Source of the DNA: an uncultured bacterium
Lineage (GTDB): Bacteria; Bacteroidota; Bacteroidia; Bacteroidales; Muribaculaceae
NCBI GenBank assembly: GCA_905214735.1
Contig: CAJMNI010000005.1
Span: 36,738 to 100,737, forward strand
Length of the DNA stretch: 64,000 nucleotides
Direction: 5' to 3'
Positions 8,901 through 17,500 of this stretch are shown here, in pieces (position 1 is the first letter of the stretch; every line of letters begins with the position of its first letter). The notes beneath the pieces are model-generated. The model worked only from the letters and a program-made list of their open reading frames with translations. It did not search any database and was not told the origin of the DNA. Both the position numbers and the translations under genes were made by a program.

Positions 8901-9376
8901 TACTATCCTGAGTTTCGAACCATTTATTGTTAGTCTTTTTCCTCGCCTTAACTTTTTCGCCATTCACAATATATTCTTTACCGGTCTGCTCTAAACGCTC
9001 TTTTCCGAAGGAGAGAAGATAATTTTTCACGGCAGGATAGAGCTCAATATCATAGTTTCGGGATGGAAATGTAGCTATTAGATACAATCCTGCCCAGTCG
9101 TAGTCATAACGTTTTATATCACGGCCGCGGAGAATGGGTCGGATTAATTCAGCTGTTCTGGTGCGTTCTTCTTCATCAGCACACTTACCGAGTATTTCGT
9201 TGCGCTTTGCTTCATCGATGATAAACGCATCATTACAACCAGTCTTGATACCGTAGTTGATTTGAATATTCCAGTCTTTTAAGGGGGTACCAACGGCCTC
9301 AATCTTTCTTTTTATGCTCATCTCTATTGGTGATAATATCACCCATGAGTCTGAACTATCAAAAGAGCACAAAACT
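8651..9376. other. Invertible segment with tail-to-tail specificity cassettes
   Basis: This 726-bp stretch between the two 25-bp inverted repeats contains the current 3' end of the methylase (plus strand) and the alternative 3' end (minus strand) facing each other. The reading frame is the same on both sides of each repeat, so inversion would give an in-frame swap. The two ends overlap by 20 bases at 8881-8900. Confidence 0.8.
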
Positions 9377-9402
9377 CCATTTTGCCGCACGAAATCGCTC
9401 AT
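8881..9402 (-). CDS. Silent alternative specificity cassette of the methylase
   Basis: This promoterless minus-strand frame of 173 residues aligns with the C-terminus of the methylase (SDFVRQNG, DSWVILSPIE, SIKRKIEAVG, PLKDWNI, TGCNDAFII, TAELIRP) but differs at many positions. It then continues through ILRGRDIKRYDYDWAGLYLI to WFETQDSISYW, the TaqI-type specificity core missing from the expressed copy. It ends two residues after SYW, where this family normally continues into a further PKI-type segment, so it is also truncated. Its ATG overlaps the recombinase stop codon as ATGA, so limited coupled translation of the fragment is possible. After inversion it would be fused in frame to the methylase at about residue 771. 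Confidence 0.8.
   Translation of the reverse strand: MSDFVRQNGVLCSFDSSDSWVILSPIEMSIKRKIEAVGTPLKDWNIQINYGIKTGCNDAFIIDEAKRNEILGKCADEEERTRTAELIRPILRGRDIKRYDYDWAGLYLIATFPSRNYDIELYPAVKNYLLSFGKERLEQTGKEYIVNGEKVKARKKTNNKWFETQDSISYWVG
9377..9401 (-). repeat. Right inverted repeat of the invertible segment
   Basis: Exact reverse complement of 8626-8650. Its outer three bases are also the TGA stop codon of the recombinase gene, so inversion leaves the recombinase intact. Confidence 0.85.
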
Positions 9403-10004
9403 TTTTCGGCAATCATTTTAAGATATCGATCGAGTGTATTTCGATCGACCTTACAGATTTTTGCAACCTGTCGTTTCGAAACTCCGGCTTTCATTAATTC
9501 CGTGATAAGTGTTTCTTTGCCGTTGAGCTTGTATTTTTCTGGCGCACTGCGACGACCTTTTGGTCTCCCGAGTTTGATACCTTCCGCCTTTTTCCGGGCG
9601 AGGGCCTCTTTTGTTCGCTGGGATATGAGATTTCGCTCAATTTCTGCGGACAGGCCGAAGGCAAATGCGAGAACCTTCGATTGAATGTCATCTCCGAGGC
9701 GATAATTATCTTTAATGGTCCAGACTTTAGCCTCTTTAGTCATGCAGATATTGAGTATCTCCATTATCATAAAGAGATTTCGTCCGAGGCGGGAAAGCTC
9801 AGCGCAGATGATAAGATCATCTTTTTTTATGCTTTGGAGCAGGACTCCAAGTTGACGTTTATTATAGGATTTTGTGCCAGATATGGTTTCTTCAATCCAA
9901 CCGTCGATGGTCAGATTCTCACGCTTGCAGAAGTTGTTTATCTCGAAGCGCTGGTTCTCAACAGTCTGCTTGTCGGAACTAACTCTAATATAACCGTATG
10001 TCAT
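9399..10004 (-). CDS. Serine site-specific recombinase (DNA invertase/resolvase family)
   Basis: A small serine recombinase of 201 residues that cuts and rejoins DNA by a phosphoserine intermediate. Residues 1-140 form the catalytic domain: YIRVSSDKQ with the nucleophilic serine near residue 9, ELSRLGRN with the two active-site arginines, and the E-helix IERNLISQRTKEALARKKAEG. LGRPKGRR precedes a C-terminal helix-turn-helix (ELMKAGVSKRQVAKICKVDRNTLDRYL). I chose the ATG at 10004 over an upstream TTG at 10040 because a TATATTTG promoter box lies at 10038-10045. The gene sits immediately beside the invertible segment and its stop codon is part of the right repeat, so it is the likely invertase for the methylase switch. 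Confidence 0.9.
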   Translation of the reverse strand: MTYGYIRVSSDKQTVENQRFEINNFCKRENLTIDGWIEETISGTKSYNKRQLGVLLQSIKKDDLIICAELSRLGRNLFMIMEILNICMTKEAKVWTIKDNYRLGDDIQSKVLAFAFGLSAEIERNLISQRTKEALARKKAEGIKLGRPKGRRSAPEKYKLNGKETLITELMKAGVSKRQVAKICKVDRNTLDRYLKMIAEK

Positions 10005-10035
10005 TTGATTCTTTCGTTTAAATTTTGTAATTTTA
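10004..10035 (+). promoter_or_regulatory. Candidate promoter for the unrecognised gene at 10054
   Basis: TTTG at 10004-10007 is followed after 20 bases by TAATTTTA at 10028-10035, one base off the TAnnTTTG consensus. It overlaps the start of the recombinase gene and faces away from it. Confidence 0.5.
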
Positions 10036-10037
10036 CA

Positions 10038-10068
10038 CAAATATATACACGCTATGTCGACGTTGAAA
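10038..10068 (-). promoter_or_regulatory. Candidate promoter for the recombinase gene
   Basis: On the minus strand TATATTTG (10045 down to 10038) matches TAnnTTTG exactly, with TTTC 19 bases further upstream in place of TTTG. The predicted start of transcription is about 30 bases before the ATG at 10004. It interleaves with the divergent promoter for the neighbouring gene. Confidence 0.55.
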
Positions 10069-10695
10069 GAACTTTATATAACAATGGAGAATTTGCGGAA
10101 GCTGAATCTTCCAATCGACGACCGCTTGAAAAAGGAAGCAGCCAAACTGGAGGAGGATCTGATACGCAAGGAAATTCTTCCGGTGTTGACTGAGAAGATA
10201 GCACCGGCGCTTCATGAGGTGCAGCGCGAACTTGTGCTTGTAGTGGACTATGTCCCCGGCGAACCTCTGAAAGTGAGCCTGTCGCGCAAGAGAAAGGTTA
10301 CCGAGTTGTTTGATGACGCCATCGAAATTAAACCGGATCCTCAAGTTCCGCATAAGAGTTTTGGCCCTCAGAAGGCGACGAAGCAAGATATCGCTCCGAA
10401 AACAGTTCTACGCGTAACAATGCCCGACGGCAGTGTCATTGAGCGAAAATCCGCCAAAGCGACTTTTGTTGATGTTATTAAACTTATAGGTGTCAAAAGA
10501 GTGCGTCAGCTCGGTTTGAAGTTCTGTAGAGTACCAATTATATCAAATACCCGCGATGACAAATACGGTAAAGCGCAGATTGATGTCGGAGACGGCTGGC
10601 TTATTCTCACTCACAGTTCGACCGCCGACAAGAAGAAACAGCTCGACAAAATCGCCAAGGAACTTGGTCTAAACATCGTAGTGGAAATTATTTGA
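10054..10695 (+). CDS. Unrecognised protein of the recombinase-methylase locus
   Basis: A 213-residue soluble protein I do not recognise. The N-terminal 70 residues are helical and charged, possibly coiled coil (LRKLNLPIDDRLKKEAAKLEEDLIRKE). A short linker with PDPQVPHKSFGPQKATK follows, then a compact C-terminal domain of about 90 residues with VTMPDGSVIERKSAKATFVDVIKLIG and a final strand-helix DVGDGWLILTHSSTADKKKQLDKIAKEL. No signal peptide or membrane segment is present. It is transcribed divergently from the recombinase from overlapping promoters, so it could be a regulator, an accessory factor of the restriction system or an anti-phage component; none of these is shown by sequence. Confidence 0.7.
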   Translation: MSTLKELYITMENLRKLNLPIDDRLKKEAAKLEEDLIRKEILPVLTEKIAPALHEVQRELVLVVDYVPGEPLKVSLSRKRKVTELFDDAIEIKPDPQVPHKSFGPQKATKQDIAPKTVLRVTMPDGSVIERKSAKATFVDVIKLIGVKRVRQLGLKFCRVPIISNTRDDKYGKAQIDVGDGWLILTHSSTADKKKQLDKIAKELGLNIVVEII

Positions 10696-10730
10696 GCTGA
10701 GCCTGTGCTTTACTGTTCAACATCGACAGC

Positions 10731-10880
10731 ATGAACGATTACGACGATTTAGATATATACAACGGCGAAGCAGTTCACGATATGTGGGTTGATTTCGATA
10801 AATATGAAAACGCCGGCGCCCCTGATTCAACGGTGATGATGACGATCTCCTTTTCCAAGATGAGATACACGGTCCGCTGA
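10731..10880 (+). CDS. Small acidic ORF, probably a truncated remnant
   Basis: A 49-codon frame. The first 29 residues are acidic and look genuinely coding (MNDYDDLDIYNGEAVHDMWV). The rest overlaps, in another frame, the start of the AlbA-type relic. This suggests a deletion fused the 5' end of one small gene to the 3' part of another. Function unknown. Confidence 0.35.
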   Translation: MNDYDDLDIYNGEAVHDMWVDFDKYENAGAPDSTVMMTISFSKMRYTVR

Positions 10881-11545
10881 TGCTGCAGATTGAAAAGGCT
10901 CTTGATCTCATCAAAACGAAGTATCTGACCTACATAATCTCTTATGAACAAGAATTTTCACGCGAAGAAACTCCACAATTCCCAGTTGCAGCACTACGCG
11001 AGTCGCTCATGAACGCCGTGGCGCATAAAAATTACGCAGTGGCATCACCCATTCAGATCAGTGTTTACCGGGACCATATCGTATTCTGGAATCCTGGGCA
11101 TCTTCCTGAGTCATGGACTATGGATCGACTCTGGGAGAAACATCCGTCAATTCCCTTCAATCCATCTATCGCCAATACCATGTTCCGTTGTGGCGACATT
11201 GAGAATTGGGGGCGCGGTTATAAGAGAATCCTCAAAGCCGTGAAGGAACAGAAGTTACTCCCTCCAAAATTGGAGTCGGTTTCAGGGTTGATGGTGACTT
11301 ATTACACTGATCCTGCAATCCAATTAAATGCAGAGAAATTAAGCGAGAGAGAAATTGCCGTAATTGATTTCACTGCCAAGAATGACCGTATCACCAGCAG
11401 CGACGTGCAGAATTTGCTTGGAGTCAGCAAGCCAACTGCCAAAAGGATACTTCAAAGCTTAGTTGACACATGGTTAAGATTGGTCCCTTTAGGGAAATAT
11501 TCTTACTATGAACTTGTGGTCTATGATATTCTTGCGGCTCACTAA
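10826..11545 (+). pseudogene. AlbA/Schlafen-type ATP-binding transcriptional regulator, 5'-truncated
   Basis: The open frame, with no good start before the ATG at 10880, encodes the C-terminal half of the AlbA-domain family often labelled ATP-dependent DNA helicase-related or putative transcriptional regulator. Visible parts are the GPLMLQIEKALDLIK helix, the GHKL-like segment FPVAALRESLMNAVAHKNYA and FWNPGHLPESWT, GDIENWGRGYKRI, and a C-terminal winged helix (LSEREIAVIDFTAKNDRITSSDVQNLLGVSKPTAKRIL). The N-terminal AlbA domain of about 200 residues is missing, and the upstream sequence switches to an unrelated small ORF. It is probably a dead remnant, although the 221-residue frame from 10880 is intact and could still be translated. 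Confidence 0.7.
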
Positions 11546-11850
11546 CGGCTCAAATTATATAGCTTGAAATGCATTAATTTATTGCAATTCATTGCTATTC
11601 GGTTAATTGATGATTGCTATCAATGAACTCTTGCGGCTCACTACGGCTCATAATTGGTTTACGAAATATTCTCTTTAGCCAAATAATATGAAGCAGACAA
11701 GTATATCAAGAGTTATACATGTTGGAATCATCTGAAAGCAATATGCTCCACCTGTGAATTGACAGAAGATTCAACTATTAAGAAAAACTTAATAGTTCAA
11801 CCGGAAGGTTATGATGCCGGATTGTAATGGGGCTGTAATGGGGCTAAATA
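11546..11850. other. Intergenic region after the AlbA relic
   Basis: Gene-free AT-rich sequence. A 22-base motif at the end of the AlbA relic (CTTGCGGCTCACTAACGGCT, from about 11531) recurs with one base missing at about 11631, 100 bases away. GTAATGGGGCT is repeated twice near 11825. No coding frame is evident. Confidence 0.5.
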
Positions 11851-11882
11851 TTTGCGCGGTTTGCTGTTATTTATTAATTTTG
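11851..11882 (+). promoter_or_regulatory. Strong-consensus promoter reading into the foldback element
   Basis: TTTG (11851-11854), 20 bases, then TAATTTTG (11875-11882): a full match to the Bacteroidetes promoter. Transcription should start near 11889, essentially at the first base of the 34-bp terminal repeat. Confidence 0.65.
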
Positions 11883-11889
11883 CAGGGTA

Positions 11890-12324
11890 AGACCCCGTGA
11901 CACAAAAAATGTTAACGCTGGGGTCGCATCCTTGGAGCGGATTTGGTCACTTGCTGAAAGGAGCATACTTACGTATGTGACTGTAAGCAAGGGGCCAAAG
12001 GCGCCCAAGGATGCGAAGCAAAGCAAAATTCTTGCTTCGTCAGCCTCGGTGTTGTGTAAGAAGGCCTTTATAAATTGTAAATATTAATTTTAATTGATTC
12101 ACAGAATGTTGAGATTTATGCAAATTATTGCTAAATCAAATTTCTGGCCTCGGCCGCATTCCGGCGCTTTTCGCCGAGAGTTGCGATGCGAGTTGTTTTC
12201 AGAGGAACTCGCGAGCCCTTCGGGGTTCGTCGGTCACAGACATTAGTCTGCGCCCTCCTCAGCTCGCGAAAATCGCTCGAAATGCGGCCGCCCCAGCGTT
12301 AACATTTTTTGTGTCACGGGGTCT
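11890..12324. mobile_element. Foldback/MITE-like element with 34-bp inverted ends
   Basis: A 435-bp non-coding element. Its first 34 bases (11890-11923) are exactly reverse-complemented at 12291-12324. Inside the left arm CGCATCCTTGG near 11925 pairs with CCAAGGATGCG near 12005, enclosing a smaller hairpin CATAC-TTAC-GTATG. Inside the right arm GGCCGCATT near 12150 pairs imperfectly with AATGCGGCC near 12280, enclosing AGAC-TAAT-GTCT. Both inner hairpins are followed by TGTGAC when each is read inward from its own end, so the two halves look like diverged copies of one module. No transposase and no clear target-site duplication is seen. Confidence 0.65.
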
Positions 12325-12444
12325 AAGATTTGAGCGCTTCGATCTCCGACTTTGCTCCGCTTTATGCGGAACTGCTGCTAGCTGCGGCCGGGAATGCCGG
12401 GGCGCCAAGGATTTCTAACATATCATATCATCTAAACGGATGCC

Positions 12445-13644
12445 ATGAACATCAAGCAGATTGTTGCCGGGATATATTACGCCGGCGTCAACGACCGGGT
12501 GACTTCGCTTTTCGAAGGCCTCTGGCCGATTCCCAAAGGAGTGAGCTATAACTCTTATATTGTCGCAGGAAGCGAGAAAACAGCTCTGATCGATACGGTG
12601 CGCATCGACACGGTGCGCGACTTTTTCAACAATATCAAGGGACTGATAGGCGACCGCAAGATCGACTATCTGGTCGTCAACCACATGGAGCCCGACCACA
12701 GCGGTTCGATTCCCGAGATTGTCCGCGCATATCCGGAGCTGAAGATTATCGGCAATGCCCAGACTGTCGGCATGATCAAGGGTTTCTATCATATCGACGA
12801 CCCCGACCGTTTCCTCACAATCAAAGATGGGGAAGAGGTGTCGCTCGGCGACATGACCCTCCGTTTCTATCTGACGCCGATGGTGCATTGGCCTGAAACG
12901 ATGATGACCTACGTGCCGGAGCGGAAAACTCTTTTCTCAGGCGACGCCTTCGGATGCTTCGGCGCCCTCAGCGGGGCAGTGGTCGATACGGAGATGACAA
13001 CCGACCTCTATTTCCCCGAGATGCACCGTTATTACGCCAACATCGTCGGGAAATATGGCATGCACGTGCAGCGAGCCCTCAAGAAGCTTGCCGGCGTGGA
13101 ATTCGATTATATCTGCTCGACCCACGGCCCGGTGTGGCACGACCGTATCGCCGAAGTCGTGGCCGTCTACGACCGCCTGTCGAAATATGAACCGGAAGCG
13201 GGAGTCACCATCATCTACGGATCGATGTATGGCAACACGGCCGAGGCGGCCGAGGAGATTGCCTGCGGCCTTGCCGAGGCCGGAGTGCGCAACATCCGCA
13301 TCCACGACGCTTCTCACAGCACGATGAGCGACATGATCAGCGACGCTTTCCGCTATGAGGGTCTCGTGATCGGAAGCGCCACATATTCGATGACTATCTT
13401 CCCGCCCGTGGCCCAGCTGATGCAGGCGATGGAGACGCGTGAGATCCGCAACAAGCAGTTCGCATGGTTCGGCAATTTCACATGGGCTCCGAAAGTTGTC
13501 GGCCCGGCCATGGAGGCATTTGCCGAGAAGCTTAAGCTTCCCGTTGTCGGATCAGTAGCGGTGAAGCAGAGTCTCGACGACGATAGCCGCCGTCAGGCCC
13601 GCGAACTCGGCCATGCCATAGCCGCCGCCCTCACGCTAAAATAA
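12445..13644 (+). CDS. Flavodiiron protein (A-type flavoprotein, FprA)
   Basis: Cytoplasmic O2 or NO reductase that protects anaerobes. The N-terminal metallo-beta-lactamase domain carries the di-iron ligands HMEPDH (residues 80-85), H in VHWPE, D in GDAFG and H in STHGP. From about residue 253 a flavodoxin domain begins with the FMN loop YGSMYGNTAE. The 399-residue length is typical of class A enzymes without a rubredoxin extension. The start codon follows a GC-rich leader with no clear promoter box. A terminator just after the stop (13659-13704) isolates the gene from the downstream DedA gene. Confidence 0.93.
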   Translation: MNIKQIVAGIYYAGVNDRVTSLFEGLWPIPKGVSYNSYIVAGSEKTALIDTVRIDTVRDFFNNIKGLIGDRKIDYLVVNHMEPDHSGSIPEIVRAYPELKIIGNAQTVGMIKGFYHIDDPDRFLTIKDGEEVSLGDMTLRFYLTPMVHWPETMMTYVPERKTLFSGDAFGCFGALSGAVVDTEMTTDLYFPEMHRYYANIVGKYGMHVQRALKKLAGVEFDYICSTHGPVWHDRIAEVVAVYDRLSKYEPEAGVTIIYGSMYGNTAEAAEEIACGLAEAGVRNIRIHDASHSTMSDMISDAFRYEGLVIGSATYSMTIFPPVAQLMQAMETREIRNKQFAWFGNFTWAPKVVGPAMEAFAEKLKLPVVGSVAVKQSLDDDSRRQARELGHAIAAALTLK

Positions 13645-13658
13645 GAATTACCCTATAG

Positions 13659-13704
13659 TGGAGATTCCGTGGTCTTAATGCCTCGGAGTCTCCATGATTT
13701 TTTT
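13659..13704 (+). terminator. Rho-independent terminator after the flavodiiron gene
   Basis: TGGAGATTCCG (13659-13669) pairs with CGGAGTCTCCA (13684-13694), with one G-U pair, followed by TGATTTTTTT. It overlaps a possible GTG start for the next gene, which argues for the later ATG. Confidence 0.8.
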
Positions 13705-13728
13705 AACCGCACACATTTAAACAAGACA

Positions 13729-14409
13729 ATGCTCGATTTAATCCCGCTGGCGATCTTTGACGCCCAGGCATTTTTCGATTGGTTTATCAACAACGCGAGC
13801 TATATTTTCGTGTTTCTCTTCATGACCATCGAAAGTTCGTTTATTCCGTTTCCGTCTGAAGTAGTGGTTCCCCCGGCCGCCTACCTCGCCTGCACCAACA
13901 CCGGAGTGGGCGCCGACATGAACATCTATGTCGTGATCTTGGTCGCGACCCTCGGAGCCTTGGCCGGAGCTTTCATTAACTATTATCTTTCGGTGTGGGT
14001 GGGACGTCCCGTAGTCTATCGTTTCGCCGACAGCAAGATCGGGCATGCCTGCCTGATCGACAGGGCAAAGGTTGACAAAGCCGAAGCTTACTTCGACAAG
14101 CATGGCGCCATCTCCACGTTTGTCGGTCGATTGATCCCGGCCATCCGTCAGCTGATTTCCATCCCGGCCGGACTGGCGCGGATGAACGTCGGCCAGTTCG
14201 CGATATTCACATTCCTCGGCGCGCTCGTATGGAACAGCGTCCTCGCCGGACTCGGCTACTGGCTTTCCACCTTCGTGAAACCGGCCGACCTTTTCGACAC
14301 CATCGAGAAATACAACGGTTATCTCACATGGATCGGCTTCGGCATCCTGCTGATCTGCGTGGCGTTTATACTCTACAATGCCTTCCGCCGCCGTTCCGCC
14401 GAGAAGTAA
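13729..14409 (+). CDS. DedA family inner-membrane protein
   Basis: A 226-residue member of the DedA/SNARE-associated (VTT domain) family, which is implicated in lipid flipping and membrane homeostasis. Diagnostic features are FIPFPSEVVVPPAAYLA near residue 40 and GRLIPAIRQLISIPAGLARM near residue 140, the proline-arginine re-entrant motif of the family. Hydrophobic segments fall near residues 20-35, 60-85, 145-165, 170-190 and 200-220. A longer frame with a GTG start at 13669 is rejected because that codon sits inside the terminator stem of the preceding gene. Confidence 0.88.
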   Translation: MLDLIPLAIFDAQAFFDWFINNASYIFVFLFMTIESSFIPFPSEVVVPPAAYLACTNTGVGADMNIYVVILVATLGALAGAFINYYLSVWVGRPVVYRFADSKIGHACLIDRAKVDKAEAYFDKHGAISTFVGRLIPAIRQLISIPAGLARMNVGQFAIFTFLGALVWNSVLAGLGYWLSTFVKPADLFDTIEKYNGYLTWIGFGILLICVAFILYNAFRRRSAEK

Positions 14410-14443
14410 CCTGAGACAAAAAAGTTAGGAGGAAGCCTACAGA

Positions 14444-14484
14444 AAGAGGGCGTATCATAATCGATTATGATACGCCCTCTTATT
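14444..14484. terminator. Bidirectional terminator between convergent genes
   Basis: A 17-bp perfect stem (AAGAGGGCGTATCATAA at 14444-14460 and its complement at 14465-14481) with a four-base loop sits between the DedA gene and the large minus-strand gene. It has flanking A and T residues on either side, so it can serve both. Confidence 0.85.
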
Positions 14485-14511
14485 ATGTCGGATTCGGGAA
14501 ATCCGGATCGC

Positions 14512-17500
14512 TTAGCGGGTCACTACAATCTTTCGTCCGGCGCGGATGTAGACTCCTGCGGGGAGCTCGCGGACATCGGCTGTCGTGGCATCCTTCTTCA
14601 CGCATATTCCCTGGAGGTTGAACACATCGGCCACTTCGTCGGCTTCAACCATGCTGTCGAGTCCGCTCTCTCCGATCCTGATGCTGAAGATATTGCTCAG
14701 GCCTGAGCTGCGTCCGTCGGCATAGCGGGCTGCGATCTGATAGTTGTAGGAGCCTTCGGCAAGGGCGTTGTCGGTGAAGCTTGTGGCAGAGGCCGGGAGC
14801 AGCGCGATGCTTGTGCCGTCGCGGAAGATCTCGTAGCCATCGAGTTCGACCGGACATTCGCTGCGTCGGGAGATAAACCGGAGGTCGTCGATCATAAGGA
14901 CAAATCCATCTTCGGAAATGCAGTGGATGGCGAAATATTTCGCGTTGGCCGGAAGCTGAATCTCATGCAGAGTCCAGTTCTGGTCGGTGGTCACTGCCGA
15001 ACCGATCGCCTTGAAGTCGACCACGTCTTTGCCGCCTTCCGAATACATCACCTCAAACTTGTCGAGCCCCTGCATGTAGTCGCCCGACTTTGCCCAGAAG
15101 GAGATAGTCTGGCCGCCGAACACTTCGGGCGAGATAAACCAGTCGTCGTTGGTGGCGGAGACGGCTTCCGTGCCATCTTCGGTGAGCTTGTAGCCCTGGA
15201 AGCAGACGAGCACTTTATTTCCGGTGCGGGGATCGAACGAATCGTAGGGGAAGAGCGAGGAGGCATAGTCGGTGACTCCGAGTTCAACAGGATTGAACAC
15301 CATGAATGCCTGCGGATCGTTGGCGTTGTCGAAATAAACGCCCTGGAACCCCCAGGTGTTGTTCTGGTCGCCGTCGACGAGGGTATAGTCGCCGAAGTTT
15401 TCGATTTCGTAGCAGACATGCTCTTCGAAGGAGTCGTCGACGCGCAGGGCGTCGGGCTTGTCCCAGAAGAGAGTCACATTGTTTTCGTCGGCCTGGCCGC
15501 GGAGTTCCTTCACTTCCGAGAGCGACGGAAGCTCGACCACGGTGCTGACGGGGTCGGAGATATTGTTGGCGGCCACTTCGTCGTCGGCCCAGTCGATGCG
15601 GGCGGTGATGGAGTGGGTCTTTCCGCCCTGGTCGGCGGGATATTCCAGGCTGAAGCGGAAGGTGGCGAAGTCGTTGGGCTCGATGTCGACACCCTGGAGG
15701 CTTTCGACCACTTGGCCGTTGTCCAACAGGCTCACCGTATAGGCCGATCCGGCAGCCTTTTCAGCGCCGCGATTGGCTACGGTAGCCTTGTAGGAGCCGT
15801 TTTTGCCTGCTTCAACACGACCGTTGCCGCTGAAGGAATAGATCGCGAGATCGTTGGAGATGACGTTGGTCACGGCAAGATGGTCTACATAGATGTTCTG
15901 CTCGCAGGCGGTGATTCCGTGGAGGGCGATCATGATCCAGGGCTGCGACTTGTAGTCGTCGAGGCGGTAGGTGTATTTCAGCCATCCGGTGCCGAGATCG
16001 TCAACATAAATGGCGTCGCCGAGAGCCTCGCGCGTCCCGTCGGGGAGCACGACTTCCGGAATCATGCGGTCGAGGAAAGGTTCTCCCCACGCATCGTGTT
16101 CCTGAGTATAGTTGTGATAGAAATAGAAAGTCAGAGCCGGAGACTTGATCGATGAGATATCGAGTTTGGGCGACTGGAGCAGGCCTTCGTCGCCATTGTA
16201 GCCGTCAGTGCTGTAGACAGCCATTCCGCCGTCGTCGTCGACCGGAACGCATTGCGGAGCAGATCCTGACGCGGCAACTCCCCAGCACTGCGTTTTCCCT
16301 TTCAGTTTATAGAGCACCCAGGGAGTGGAATGAACCGAAACGTCGGCGAAGTCTTCGCTGAACTCGCCCTGATAAGGATCGCCAAACACGATATTTTCCG
16401 TTGCCACAGCTTCGCCGCTGCCGGCAGGGCTGGAGGGCACGACAACATATGCAACGAGATGCTGGTTGATATGACCGTCGAGCTGGGTGTCGGTGAAAGA
16501 TGTCCCTTTGACAGCATTTCCGATGAGCTGGAGGTCATCTTCATAGCGGTAGATGGAATATGTCAGGTCATCGGAGTTGATATATCCGCCGTTGACACCC
16601 TTCGAGGGGGCTGTCCAAGTCACGACAGGCTGTCCCGAGGCGTCGGAAACGGAAGCGTCGGTCACGGGGCCGGGAACGTCCCAGCCGACATAAACGCGGG
16701 CCTCGGCCTTATGGCCGGCTTTGCCGCCGGCCGTGGCCACGACGCGATATTCCATCCATCCCGAGACTCCCTTCTCGGTCCAGGAGAGAGCCTCGCCCGG
16801 AGCCGGAGCCGGAGCCTCAAATGTTTTCACGGGATCGGTGGCGTTGCCGTGGAAGATTTCGATCTTGTCGAGCGAGGCGAGAGTTTCTCCGCCTACTGTA
16901 GCCGAAGGAGCCGTGAAGCTGATGGTGGCGGCTTCGGCGCCGTCGGCTGCGGCTGTGGCCGCGAGGTCGGTCACGGCTGCGGGAGCGTCGTCGTCGGGAA
17001 CGGCGTCAACCATGATGTCGCTTACAAAAGCATACCAGCGCTTCTTGGGCGAAGTGATGTGGAAGCCGATGAAGTAGCTTCCGTTTTCCTCGGCGGTGAA
17101 GTCCTGAGTATAGACGATATGCTCTGTATGCTTGTATCCTTTCGCGGGGATGATGCTCTTCTGGGCCTCGATCGTGTTGCGGGGACCGGCTGTGACTTCG
17201 ATCATCTCCTCGTTGCCGCGTGTCCAGAGAGTAAAGGTCAGACGGTATCTCTTTCCCTTTTCCACGCCCACGGGGGGAGTGATCAGCCAGTCGTCGGCAT
17301 CGTGCTCCGGATGGTAGCCATAGACGGCGCAGTCGCCGTCGTCTTCGGCGTATTTGAAGTTTTTGCCGAGCATCCATCCGCCCCATTTGTAATCTTCTTC
17401 CCAGTCATTGTTGGCATCGATCACTGTGAAAAGATCGAATTCCTCCTGGCTGGAAAGCGAGAACTTGCATGGGAGCGAAGTGCCGTAGCCGAAGATGCCT

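Noticed and set aside
10005..10040. TTG start extending the recombinase by 12 residues
   Set aside because: The TTG lies within or upstream of the expected start of transcription, and MTYGYIRVSS is the standard beginning of the catalytic domain.
3053..10040. Full DISARM or BREX system
   Set aside because: Only helicase and methylase components are present. DrmA, DrmB, BrxC, BrxL, PglZ and BrxA homologues are not found in the flanking sequence.
9681..10193. A 170-codon plus-strand frame over the recombinase gene
   Set aside because: The opposite strand encodes a serine recombinase with all active-site motifs, and the real plus-strand gene begins at 10054 in another frame.
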